The notes below the pieces were generated by a model that had not been told where the DNA came from, searched no databases, and worked only from the letters and a program-made list of their open reading frames with translations. The position numbers were made by a program, and so were the translations under genes. Source: Kuschelorhynchus macadamiae (lineage: Eukaryota; Arthropoda; Insecta; Coleoptera; Curculionidae). Taken from it: 64,000 nt of DNA. The stretch lies in the NCBI GenBank assembly GCA_030620095.1, contig JAUTXW010000127.1, positions 1,347,501 through 1,411,500 on the forward strand, read 5' to 3'. Shown here piece after piece: positions 12,441 through 24,600 of the stretch. Every line of letters starts with the position of its first letter. Within the stretch, counting starts at the first letter, position 1.

Positions 12441-14998
12441 GTTTTTAAAATACTTGTTTTAGTGTGTGAATTAATTACCTGGTGCTATATAATAATATGC
12501 TTGGTAAGTTCATATTATTTATTAATTTTTGGAAACTAATAAACTTAATTAGGTTTGCGCAGTTAAAAACCATACAAATAAATAATCTAAAAAGTTTTAA
12601 TAACAGGTTTTTACTATTTATTTATACACGCCTATGTTATGCTAACAAACTACAATTTATTAATAAATTAGTTCATACATTTCAAAAAAATAATCAAAAT
12701 AAAATAATTGAATCGTTTTCAAACCTACAGGTTTTTTTATACTTCTTTGTTGTTGTTACCATGTTGTCTTGGAATTAGCTGAAACCTTCGCCAAAATTAA
12801 ACATTTTAAAATTAAATATCTGGAAAACCCTTTAGAATTTACCGATGGTATATAAAAATATTTTGTTTAAAATCGTTCACACATCCTATAATAAAATATT
12901 TGTAGGACCCCTAACACCATGTATAACTTTGCTTTCTAAAAAACGTTAATAAAAAAAACAACAATATTTTGACTAGAAATAGTTCAAATCTTTGCACACT
13001 TCTCACTACTTAATCTAAAATGGACTTCATCAGGAAGGAGTGTTGCTGCTCAATTATTTTATGTGTCGGCCATGTTCTGTATTAGTACCCGCTATATTGC
13101 TATTGTTTTGACAAAGAATTTCTTGTACACTCAAAATATGGTAATTTACGAACGAATGACTGTTCATTACGTTCTGCAATAAACGGGGCAAAACTCAGAA
13201 AAAACAAAGCACAGGTATGCTTCCTTATGCACGCCACACATGACGGCGCATATAATAAGTGGGCGAAAAAACTTGTTTATAGCCGAATTAAACAATGCAG
13301 ACGTATTATAGCATTTGACTATTCCTTTTAAATCTTGATTTGAATTTTCTATCTCCGTCACATTTTTTGATTTTTTATCGTTTATCTCGAAAACTAAGCG
13401 GCCAATGTAATTGGATATATTGGACCTTTTGTGCTTAAAACTACAGAACACGACACAATAGTTAGTTTAGCGAATATTGCTATTTTAAAAATAAAACAAT
13501 TATTTGTTAATAAAAATTTTCTGCCCGCTCTGGCGGACTGGCGGACGTCTACCACACAAATTATATATTGTTCAGGGGCTCAAAATACATTAAAAAATCT
13601 TTGATAGACGCGAAAAAAATTAAAGACGCGATTGAAACCCTGTAGCCGGGGTGGCTCTTACACTAATCTGGAGAACCAGTCAATATATTACATTGAGAAT
13701 TCACCTCTTGTGTAAAAAAATATCAATATGAAGCGTGAGGAGCGTAGGAGACATACAAAAATGAACATTAACCTGCAATAACGTCATTATATATTTTAAA
13801 ATAAATAAATAAATTATTGAGATAGTGCTCATTATTTTTAGTTGGCGAATTCTCCACCGAATACCATTCGTACATAAATATTAACTAGGAAACTCTAAAA
13901 AAAATTGTTTCCTATAAAAAGCCAAATTCGTTTTTTTTTTGTTTAAAAAAATAGGCTTCCTCTTTGGAATAGAGCTATTTCAACTTTGAAACATCCTGTT
14001 TTTTCAGAGTTTTAGTAATTTGTATGTTTTTTATATACATATATTTTATATATGTTTTATAAATTATATGTTATATTTCCTATACCTAAACTCCAATGTT
14101 TTTGAGTAAATGAAGCTTAAGAATTGTCATTTTTGACCCTTTGAAGCTCTGCAACTATCAAACTACTTAACTTGGAACATGATGGGTTGCACTTCTCTTC
14201 TTGGTTTTTAATTACCTATCTCTTGACATCAATTTCAAATTTGACAGGGAAGTATCAAGCTTCGACACTTTCTCTCAAATCGAATTTTGATAATTTTAAT
14301 TATATAATTTTCAAAAATAAATCGGGTTATAGCTTCCCACAAATATATTTTGCATTTTGGAAAAAAGTAGAGCAGTGACAAATATACTGTTAAGATGTGT
14401 TGAAACCCTTTTCCTTCAAAATATAAAAAATCACTGCCTATGGCTTCCTTAGTAAATTATAAGATAATAAGCAAGATTTTATAACATAATTTATTAAAAC
14501 ATTTTGCGTCCCGCCTTGGGTTTCCTAGGGAAAAAGTTCCGCTTTTTAAAGATTAGTGCTGATTTGTCACGCTTTTTCACAGAGATGACGGTTTGGTTTG
14601 GTAGGTTTGTTTTTATTTTTATATTACTAATAATATTTGTTTTTATTTTTGATACTAGATGTGTGTTGCCTTATAGGTCTTCTTACCCGACCTATGTATA
14701 ATAGGGCCTTTTGAAAGCATTTTTTCAAATGCTTGTTTTTCATTTCTTAATATTTTATGAGTTTTAGTTTGTTCAGTTATTAACAAAGGTCTTATTTTTA
14801 ATGAAAACAATTATACACATCCATTAGTTTTTCTTTTATTGCTATTCTCCTTTATTCTGTCCAGGTACCTTAAATAATAAATCCTCGAGAGGAATTAGGG
14901 GATGCGCCATCTGAACTTTAATCAAGCCGCTTATTTAAATTTTTAGGTATTTTTAAGAAAAAAATAATAACTCCTAGACATCGTCTAACTTAGAAAAC
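12441..14998. other. AT-rich intergenic DNA
   Basis: Short frames exist on both strands (for example around 12482-12778 and 13167-13451) but none has a recognisable domain, and their composition follows the local AT bias. The block at 13020-13460 has a somewhat higher GC content and may be another decayed transposon; I cannot name it. Confidence 0.4.
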
Positions 14999-15930
14999 AT
15001 GACAAAATGTAGGGTTTGCGAAAACCAGTTTCATCGGGTCATGGCAGTGAAAATGATATTCACAAGCATATGAAAACTGAAAAGCATAAGAACATTCAAA
15101 AATTACCGGATACATATACTCTCAAAAATATGATTAATCAAACTGGAGATGAGATTAAAAAAATGCAAATTGCTGAGTGTAGTTTGATTTACCATTCTGT
15201 TCAGCACTCCCACAGCTACCTGTCAGTAGACTGTACCTCAAAGCTTTTTTCTAAAATTTTTCCTGATTCAAAAATGGTTGAAAAGCTAACATGTAATAGA
15301 ATGAAAGCCACGAAGATTTAACAAAGATTTTGTGACCCTATAGAAAGAAAATAATTTTAAACATCCATTTTCACTGTTTTCAGATGCATTTATAAAAACT
15401 TTTCACATGGTACTTAAATATTTTGATGAAAACCAAATTATTAAAATTTTACTCATCTCATTCGGAAAAGTCAAGTGGTTAGGAAAAAGCCACAGCTTAT
15501 TGTGGTGACAATGCCACTGTACGTTTTGGCTAAAAACAAAGTGTTTTATCGAATTGCAAAAACTGAATGATAACGTAGTTTTAGTGGGATGTGCCTGCCA
15601 TACCCTTCAAAATGCTAGCAAAAATGGACAAAAGGCTTTTCGGTATGTTAAGTGTAAATGTTAAGTATATACAAAGTTAATATAAGTATATTTTTTTAGA
15701 TACGACAGGAAATGGTTTTAATTAAATATTTCAACGAATTCAGCAGTAGTACAAAAAAGCTGCTGAACTTGAAGGTTTTTTTGAGTTTTGTGAAACCGAG
15801 GATGTGAGCTGTTTAAGTTAGTTCCTACTAATCGGCTAAGTCTCGTTCCCGCAGCTAAAAAGTTACTAAAAAACTTTGAACCGGTCAAATCATACTTTTT
15901 ATGCATAGAGTCTCCCCCAGCGGAGGCTTA
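14999..15930 (+). pseudogene. hAT-superfamily transposase, degenerate
   Basis: The frame begins with a zinc-finger-like start (CRVCE at 15010, then HKHMKTEKHKN, so C-x2-C followed by spaced His). The motif 'KLFSKIFPDSKMVEKLTC' at about 15240-15295 is typical of this hAT group. After frame changes come 'GDNATV', 'VGCACHTLQNASK' and, at 15720-15910, pieces equivalent to 'ELKEFFEF' and 'KKLLKNFEPVKSYFL'. At least three frameshifts and several stops are present. The C-terminal dimerisation region is missing. An antisense frame at 15718-15906 is only a shadow of this gene. Confidence 0.75.
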
Positions 15931-18900
15931 TTTGGGTAGGTTGTAACTTTTTCGTTCGTTACAAAGTTAGGTTTATAATAAGTCGCAAATCTCAATTTGC
16001 CTGGGTTAATAATGGACTGGACTATCAGATACCGCGTGAACGTTTAAGATACTAAAGTATGTTATCGATCCGAAATCAACTGTATTCATAAAGTCTCGCA
16101 TGGCGCATTTGCATTTGAAAATTATTTACATTTACATAATTTTTATAATTTGAGTATATAGTGATATATACTATGATATGGTTTCTAAATGATTTCTTTT
16201 GAGGCATATTACATGGATCTTCGTATTGGGATCAATTTATAGTGTTTAAATACTATTCATTTATTGTTTTTGTTGTCATTAAAATTCTTCACTGCTAAGA
16301 AATAATTTTGAATTAGCGCCATGTTTGGGAGTGACAACAGGGATTCTGTTTTTTTGTCTAGTCCGAGTGAATAAAACCGAATGGGACGGCCATTTTAGGT
16401 CTCTTTTGCAAAACTTCAAGGTTTAAAGCAACATGAGATAATTTGGTTTTGGTTGGATTTTAATTAATATTTTAACTTAGCCTAGATGCTGGATTTTATC
16501 CGATAAAATCTCTATTCAGTGGTGGATAAATGCTTTCATAAGCTATATATAACATCTGGGATTTTCTTTATTAGATTGATATTTGGAAAAATTCCATTCT
16601 TGGGTATACAAATGTGGTCTCGCCATTTGGTTTCAGGCTTTTTCCTTTCTACGTTTTCATCCTAGTTAAAATTTAACATCGAAATTTTTTTTGAAAATTT
16701 TAAATAAATCCATTCATACTAAGAAATATAAGTAGTTCCTGGGCGAAAGAAAATGTAAGGTTTGCTGTTACTTATTGACTTCTGGAGTAAGAAAGTTCCT
16801 TGCCTAGTACCGTGTGGTCAATTTTCTGGACAAGTGCTGTGTGGCTGGTTCCAGGGTCTTACAGTACCTGATTTGGGCTTGGTTGTCTACAGGATGTGAA
16901 GTGACGTCGTAGCGAGGACAAATTCCAGATTTGAGTTGTGAAAAGACAAATAATTTGAATTTTTTTATGATTTCGCTTTTGTGCTATAGTTACCAGAACC
17001 TCTCTTCTATCTACATCTAATTAATAGGTACACACAATTAGTGTATACCTACTATATATTAGTATTTTATAAATATAAATGTAAATATATTTTTCTAAGT
17101 AAAACATCAAAATTCATGTATACGATGTACTGAATTTACATGAAACATATTGTTTGGCATTGGTGTAGTAATTGTAACTTTAATACTATTAATAACTTGT
17201 CAACATTTTGTATATTAGAATATCTCTTGTCTCTCTTAATATTAATGTGTTTTGTCTAGCAAAATTATATAAATTCTAAATTTAACTGACATCATTCCGA
17301 TTGAATTTGACGATTGGTATTTTAATAAATGAAATATTAAAAATTGTCAAAATTGACATAAAATATTTATTGGAATTGTGGAATTACATTTTTGATTTAC
17401 TTTGCTTTCTATATTTACCTCTGATATTATATATTACGTACCTTTGAAATGGGATATAATAATCTGTAGGTTTAGTATTAAACATTTTCTTAACTTATTA
17501 AATTTTGCTTAAATTTTAAAAATCCACTTATTGAAGAAATGTTTTCAACATAGAAATTTTGCATAAGATCAGCTATCATTCGATCATAAGTTGGATTACA
17601 TTGTTTGTACTATCCGAAAGGACTTCAATTTAGCAATTTGATTTCATCAAACTGATTAAAGATAAGCTGCTTAAACACTAACTTATATTAACCACCGATC
17701 ATAGCTGAGTTACGTTGTTTGTACGATCCGAAAGAGCTTGATTTTTGCAATTAACTTTCATCAAACTGATTAAAGATCAGTTGCTTAAAAACTGATTTAG
17801 CTACCAATTAACTTATTAACCCTTCTAATTTTTTTTGCTCTGCTAGCTTAAATCATTGGATTATTTTGCATACTTAATTTTCTTTTGGAGAAAAGTAATT
17901 TCCAATCTTATTTCATTAAATGGTTGATGATTATGCATATAAAAGTAATAAATTTTGAAAATTTCATTAATTAGTTAAAATTTTAAGATGTAACTTTTTT
18001 TATCAATAATATTTATAGATAAAAATAAATATTAACATTCTGTCTAAATTTCATATTTTGAATGCAAAATCCTTCTTCTAAAAGAAATTTAATTATTTTC
18101 ATTTCACTTTATCATATATTGAAAATATTGTTATTGCACACTATATAACCTAACCTATAAAATATGTTTAACTTTTTGCAAATTTTAATTAGCCGGAGTA
18201 TTATTAAAATTAAAATTAAAATTAGAACCTATCATAATGCTCTAATTTAAAAATCAGCTAGCCGAGTCGAACTCACAAATTTATAATGGATATTTTTGGT
18301 GAATTAAGGGTCATTAAATAACAATAAAATATAAGAATTACCAAAAATAAAACCTTATAGGTTATCGTTTTGTGTTTATAAAAGTTTGTGATCTTCTCTT
18401 AATTCATTTTTATGAGTCTTAATTAACATAGGAACAACATTAAATAAAACTATAGAGAAGCTACAATTAGAAAAAAGCCTTTTTGTAGACTTATATTATA
18501 TTATGAATTTATTAAGATCATCGCTTAAAGACAAATTAGAACATGAATTTTACTGCTCAATTGCAAGAAATGTTTTAATTATTTTCAAAAAACTCAATTC
18601 AAGAGGCAGGCAAATACCCTTTTAGAGATTATTATTATTTACCTAGAAATAGACTTTTCTTTAGATTTCTCTTTTGTTTTTATAATCAGTCACTTGAAAA
18701 AAACATGTCTTTTTTTCTTTGAATATTGTGAATATTTTCTTTTTAGAAACTAATATGGCTACAATAAATTTGCATAGATATCTTGCATAGTTTTAAATAG
18801 TGACAAAAAACTTAAACGATTATTTTGATGTCATTTCGACACACGTGTCCAAAAATGGCAAATTATTTTCATTATTACCGGTCGTCGACATATGTGTGCC

Positions 18901-18951
18901 GCTTGTTCATTTTCAAAATCTGGAAATCCTGTATGCACCGTCTAACTCACA

Positions 18952-18956
<5 letters not shown>
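15931..18956. other. AT-rich intergenic DNA with one tandem duplication
   Basis: No gene recognised over about 3 kb. The only structure I can support is the tandem duplication at 17573-17815, listed separately. A 'taaaattaaaattaaaatta' simple run lies near 18205. Confidence 0.4.
17573..17815. repeat. Direct tandem duplication, about 120-bp unit
   Basis: Two adjacent copies share 'gttgtttgta', then 'atccgaaag', then 'tcatcaaactgattaaagat' and 'gttgcttaaa'. Copy one starts near 17573 and copy two near 17695. They differ by scattered substitutions, so the duplication is not recent. Confidence 0.8.

Positions 18957-19039
<83 letters not shown>
18957..19039. repeat. (TA)n microsatellite
   Basis: About 83 bp of uninterrupted TA. 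Frames through it translate to Tyr-Ile repeats and are not genes. Confidence 0.97.
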
Positions 19040-19041
<2 letters not shown>

Positions 19042-20014
19042 TAATAAAGCTATTTTGTTTCTATAGTACTATTAAATTCTAAAACCAGTAACATATTTAT
19101 TTTCACGTATTATGTAAACCATCTATTCGACTTTTAATTATTTAAACAGAGATATCTTTTTTTAAACGTGTGCGGCTTGAGCTAAACACGTAGTTTCTTT
19201 GTGTGGATCACCAATAAAACAATCTGAGGTAATGAACTCGGATAAATCAGCAAATTGAAATAAAGACAGGAATAAAACCGTGCAACTGAAATAAAATAAA
19301 CAGTCGCTAAACCAATTTGTAGCTTTCCAATAAGGGAAATGTACACCGTCCGCACAAGATAAGTCGAAAGTCGATACCAATATATACAATTGCTTTCTAT
19401 ATAAATAAGCCATGTAGTATATACAGGATGCTAATTAGTGTATGACGTCCACTTCGGAAGTATATTCCTGTCATTAAACTCATTAAAGTAGTAATAAAAG
19501 TAAATGAGCCATATAACCTTTGTTTCATTTTTAACAAAAACCTCTTCTCTCTCTCTTGTTTTTCGATAATAGCGGGCCTTTTCAAAATAGTAACTCAGAA
19601 TTATGTGTAGGACAGGATACAATAATAAGTATTTAACAAGTTTTAATCAACCCCAAAAAAACGAACAGTAGGAGTGAAAGGAATCTTGATTTTTATTTGG
19701 CAGTGCGCCCACTTGTGGTGCGCTATGAAATGCACAAAAAGCTTTCCGTTGCACAATGGGGCCAAACGGTGAGTTCGGTATCAGAAATCTATAACTTTCT
19801 TGTCTTTTGACATACGACTTTGAAATTTTACGTTCTATAAAATGAGTATAAAAAAAAACGAAAGTTATTTTTTAAAAAATATCTTAATTTTTTTTTTATT
19901 ATCATAAAATTAATTAAAAATAAGAATATTTATTATATTATTGAAATAGTATGTTTATTTGTTAAGAATAACAAAACTTGATTAGAACTATACTTTTGAG
20001 CATAAGAGTAAACA

Positions 20015-20258
20015 TGTACAGTGAAAAATTAAGATATCTTATAACTATATGTGATTTAAAAAAAAAGTTAACAAGTGCTAGCTTTAAGTGATATCTTATC
20101 TTATATTACATATATTAGTTTCAGTTATAGCTCAGCTATAGTGAACCTGGAAAGTGAAAAATTAAGGTATCTATAACTATATGCGATTTAAAAAAAAAGT
20201 TAACAAGTGCTAGCTTTAAGTGATATCTTATCTTAGATTACATATATTAGTTTCCTCG
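20015..20258. repeat. Direct tandem duplication, about 135-bp unit
   Basis: The blocks 'gtgaaaaattaagatatct', 'gatttaaaaaaaaagttaac', 'aagtgctagctttaagtgat' and 'attacatatattagtttc' occur twice in the same order (from about 20020 and about 20152). Identity is high, roughly 95% by eye, pointing to a fairly recent duplication. Family A repeat starts right after it. Confidence 0.85.
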
Positions 20259-20269
20259 TAAAAGGGTTG

Positions 20270-20570
20270 TAATCGTAAAAAAATCACCCTCTCAGGTTTT
20301 TACAGATCTTCACGTTTTATGGTCGCTAGATGCCAAAAACATGTTTTCTCAATTTTGTCGCTCTGTCTGTCTGTACGCGGCATAGTTCAAAAACTCTTTA
20401 TCCGATTAAATTCAAATTTTGGCCAAAAATCAAAGGTATAAAATTTTGGTACGAATGCAAGATGGCGGAACCAAATGGCAGCCAGATAAAATGTTGTAAT
20501 CGTAAAAAAATCTCCGTCCAAGGTTTTACATAGCTTCAAATTTTTGCATACAGTTTCTCCAGGCGTGAAG
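20270..20570 (+). repeat. Dispersed repeat family A, plus-oriented copy
   Basis: Carries 'taatcgtaaaaaaatcacc', 'ttttacagatcttcacg', 'agatgccaaaaacatg', 'ctctgtctgtctgt' and 'aagatggcggaaccaaatgg' in the family order. It lies directly 3' of the pogo-like pseudogene, which reads in the opposite direction. Confidence 0.8.
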
Positions 20571-20641
20571 GCTTGTGGAAACGATTTCTTTTCTCCGATT
20601 GTTCAGCAACCATGTGTCGCAGGCGTAATTATACATTTTTT

Positions 20642-21480
20642 TCAGGGAAAGTAAACAGATTTGTCCAACAGCTGAAGCCTGTGATTTATATGCGGCGTAT
20701 TGTACTCTTTTGCTAATCTTATACTTTCTAGTGAAACATGAGGTTCATGGTTGTCCATTATCAGAAATACTGGCGACTCGGGTGTTGGTTTACTGTGTTT
20801 TATAAAATGATTTAGGCATTGCCAAAAAATGTCAGTAGTCATCCAATCTGACACCGACGCTGTTCCAATAGTTCCAGGCAGAGAATTTTTTAGCATATAA
20901 TCTCTGAATTTCTACAACCTGTTTTGGCCTTTTCTTGAAAAAACTTTTCCTGTTCCTTGCACGGTAGTAATGTAATAGTAAGTTTCGTCAACATTGTAAA
21001 CTTGTTCAGGTCCCAACTTAAACTTATCGTATATTTGACGGAAATTATTGAAAAACTGTTGCACCACTGATTTATTGAACTCCAGGGCTCTACCCAAAGA
21101 TGTTGCTTCTGCTGACCGTATGGACTCTTTTCGCCTTTTCATAAAACCGTTAAATCATAACCTTCCAGCAGTGCAATTGTCTCTCTATAAAGCAGGAATT
21201 TTCTTTCTATTTTGCAACTGCCAAATCGAAGGCGAATTTCGGGCACATTTTGGATTCATATCGTGCTGTACCTTGTTCATAGTTAGGAAGTATTCCCAAA
21301 GAATGTCCTCTTCTTCAAAAGAAAATATTTAGTTGATGCTGTAATTAGAAGTCTGTCTGGGTGCCCCTTCCAAAAATGGTGACTTCCAGTCAATTTCGTC
21401 TTCTAGTTGCATTTCTTCAAATAATACCTTAACGTAGTACGGTGTTTTTGCCAATCTCTACATTTGTTTTCTTCCTTCAT
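20642..21480 (-). pseudogene. pogo-like (DDE_1) transposase, internally deleted
   Basis: On the minus strand the N-terminal part ends in 'FMKRRKESIRSAEATSLGRA', then 'YNVDET', which holds the first catalytic Asp of pogo/Tigger-type enzymes. After a deletion comes 'LPGTIGTASVSDWMT', then 'PVFLIMDNHEPHVS', which holds the second Asp (DNHxxH). It ends near 'HRLQLLDKSVYFP', where relatives have the HxLQPLDVxxFxP end with the third acidic residue. Stops, frameshifts and the loss of the stretch between the first two motifs make it inactive. The CENP-B-like DNA-binding N-terminus is barely recognisable. Confidence 0.8.
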
Positions 21481-22009
21481 GGCATTTTCTTAGAAAAATC
21501 TGAAATAAAAAAATTTATAAATAAACAAAATGGCACTTAATATATTTTTTTAAATTGGGGTATAGTGGCCACCCTTCATTTGTCTAATTTAGTATTAGCC
21601 ATTGTACCTACATTTAAGATGGCCACTGTACCAACAACCACATGTTTTAAAAAAATGTGACAAACAAAAAATTATCTCTGCATAATAATAATTTATATAT
21701 CAATAAATACTTGCATGCTATCTGTATAAGTCACCAATTCAAGTTCACTTTGATCTTTGTTTATTTATGCACTATCGATAAATTTGTTTGCTCGTGGCAA
21801 TTTACTGCAAACACTAAATTTCAAGTGAGATTTATTTCTGAGTGGCTAACATGATACCGTTACAAATAACTATGTCGATATATTCTGCATTTGCTTGGCG
21901 AAACTTTATACTAGATGGCAGCACCAGATCTTGTTTAACATGAAAATAATTAGCAGGTGGCCAGTGTTCCTGTATGGCCACTGTTCCAGATTCGCCTCTA
22001 CCTTATATT

Positions 22010-22340
22010 AGATAGAAATAAACCGGTAACATTTTGGTATGAATCCAAGATGGCGGCCTAATAAAATATTAAAAAATCAACGTGAAAAAACTAATTAGAT
22101 AAATTTCAAATTTTGTGCAGCTGTTAAGTGTGATAGATACATAAACTAGTAAAATTGTGGTACGAGTTCAAAATGGTAGAACAAAATGGCGACTAAATAA
22201 AATGTTTAAAAAATAAACGTAAAAAAATGTTCTTATTCAATTGAATGTGATATAGAAATAAACTTCGTACGATTTCTACATGATGGAACAAAATTTAAAG
22301 AAATCAGTGTTAAAACTACTTACTTAGTTTATTGTATTAT
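22010..22340 (+). repeat. Dispersed repeat family A, plus-oriented copy
   Basis: Two or three subunits with 'tttggtatgaatccaag', 'atggcggcctaataaaat' and 'gtacgagttcaaaatgg'. No terminal PuAC module is present, so the copy is truncated. Confidence 0.75.
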
Positions 22341-24059
22341 GTCCAAAAATGTGTTACTAAATCACCATGTGCTAAAGTAAATTGCGTCACATTTTACTAT
22401 TTCTAATAAAAGGAAAGATTCATAACGATAAAAGTTACGAGTAAAGCAAATTTACCGATTTTTTTTATCAGATCATTTTAGTTTCCACTGCTTCTATCTG
22501 CAAAATATAAACCTACTTTTTTTTGGGTGCTTTCTAAATTAAATGTTGATATTTGGTATAAATAACAAAACAATTTTAAGCTAAAAACTCCAATAGTAAC
22601 TTCATTATTTTTAATATCTAGTATGTACTAATAGCGAAAATATAAAAATCTAGAATATTGTTTGTAAATTTACGAGGCAAATGTACGGAAACATTAATTA
22701 TTTACGAAAAAATAATTAACTTAGCAGTAAGCTCTTTATTATACTAAAAATACACTCGAATTAAAAATTTTGCCAAAAACCCAGTAACGTCTACTTAGAA
22801 ACCAAAACTGGCATTTCATCAAGAGTCCATTACATACAAAAATAAAGCAGCCTTATTATCGATGGAAGTTGTAAGGTTGTTATAGTCACATTTATTGATA
22901 AATTAGTTTTACACTGTATTAGGGTCACACTATATATTTTGCATTGGTTTGAAAGATTTGTCTTTCCTCAATTCAAAAATATATAGTTTGTCAACATTCT
23001 TACGAAAGTATTTTTTAATAGTATTCACCTCTTTCTAAAAATAGTTTTTACTATAAATATTTTATATTTTTTTGCATTCAAATATTATCTATGTCAAACA
23101 AAACACAGTGCGTCTCTTCAAAAAGCTAACATTTTTTCATTCACTATATTCACAATTTTGTGCAAAAAATGCTTGACATCATAGCGCAATCAAAGATTTT
23201 GATCACTTTTATGGCAATGTAATAGTTGTATGGTCTTTGTAGCACTCCAAACTTAGTGTCTAGTGAAAACTACAATGATTTTGTTAAGTTTAATTTGTTA
23301 TTGTAATCAGTAAAGGCAACCCTAATCAGTTAACCTATACAGATATAAAATTCATATAGGTTTACCATTTGAATCGAGATGTGAATAGTTAATATAATTG
23401 CAAAAAAGTTGTTTATCAGAAAACAATATTTTGCAACATATATTTTTTGTATTTTCTGGCTTATAACCCAAAGCCCAGTATAAAAAAAAATTTTTATTAA
23501 TACGAATTAATTCATTGAATAATAAATCATATTTATATATTTTCAAAGATTGGAAATTTGCCTTGTCTAATATTTGTTACTCTATATGAAAATGACGCAA
23601 ATATGGTTTTTTTTATTGTCTCAATAATAAATAGTTCACGAATCTATTGGAATGACGCACTCATCATCGGCAGCCAGATTTTAATTTTGTTTGTCTCAAT
23701 AATAAATAGTTTACGAATCTATTGGAATGACGCACTCAACACCAGCAGCCATCGGCAACAGCGAAGACTTCAATTGAAAATAAAATAATGAAAACACGGA
23801 CTTTCCTCAAAATAAAAAATTATAACTATTTATTGCTTTGTAGAAGCTCAGCTTCCCAAAAATGTATAATATAGCTATAGTGTATATAAAAACTTGTGCG
23901 AAATCTGACATCCAATTAACAACATGCCTAGTTTATAAAAAATGAAAGTATCCAAGTGTAATGTTTGGTAGGGAACATAAACTCAAGAAAAAAATTAAGA
24001 GCTGTTGTATCGATAAACCATTTTATTCCAGTATATAAAAACACCAACAGTTTTTGAAA
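22341..24059. other. AT-rich intergenic DNA with one short tandem repeat
   Basis: No gene recognised. A direct repeat of about 73 bp lies at 23617-23760: 'ttgtctcaataataaatag' and 'cgaatctattggaatgacgc' occur twice. Confidence 0.4.
23617..23760. repeat. Direct tandem duplication, about 73-bp unit
   Basis: The same sentence of sequence (tctcaataataaatagtt, acgaatctattggaatgacg, cactcaxcaxc, cagccat) is read at 23619 and again at 23692 with few changes. A plus frame of 76 codons spans both copies but has no known motif. Confidence 0.85.
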
Positions 24060-24250
24060 TTACGTTTTTATATAGAGGATTCTCATAGAGGCCATAGCCT
24101 TGTTTATATCTATAAACAAGGCCCACAGTGGGTTAGTCAGGAGGTCTGTGGTTCTGTCTGTGCGTGGCATAGCTCAACAACTTTTTATATGATTGACTTC
24201 AAATTTGGTTAATATTTTTAGATTAGAAAATTCTGCTAGGAAAAGTTATA
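24060..24250 (+). repeat. Family A terminal module, weak copy
   Basis: Contains 'ggtctgtggttctgtctgtg', 'cgtggcatagctcaacaac' and 'gacttcaaatttggtt', matching the PuAC-rich end module of the family without its AAGATGGCGG subunits. Confidence 0.55.
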
Positions 24251-24504
24251 TTAACTATTAATTAAACTGCTTTAGAAAAAATAAGTGCTGTATACATCTG
24301 AGGAAGTAATGTTTCATCATATATTTGTTAAGGACAGCTGCTTTTATCCAACTATATATTTTTTAAAATATGAATATGGTGCTGGGGTTCACCAGTGAGT
24401 GATCAGGGTCTTGAACAAAAAAAATATAACAAAACTAGGTAAAAGCAATTGACTGAAAATATTTTTAAGTTTCTAAATTGAACGCAGAACTCGTGTCATC
24501 CTAA

Positions 24505-24600
24505 TCTCGTCTCGTCTCGACACCTTCAATCTCGATACTTGAGACGAGACAAGACGAGAATGGAGAGGTCGGGGCGAAACGAGATTCTCTTCTTCTCTCG
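24505..24600. repeat. GAGACGAGA inverted-repeat element, copy 1
   Basis: 'taatctcgtctcgtctcg' faces 'gagacgagacaagacgagaa' about 25 bp away, forming a hairpin-capable end. A second copy of the same motif set is at 27935-28022. The motif looks like the terminal part of a MITE. Confidence 0.65.

Noticed and set aside
17573..17815. CRISPR-like array
   Set aside because: Only two copies of a long unit without spacers, in a eukaryotic context.
18800..19082. Frames with long Tyr-Ile repeats
   Set aside because: They are translations of the (TA)n microsatellite.
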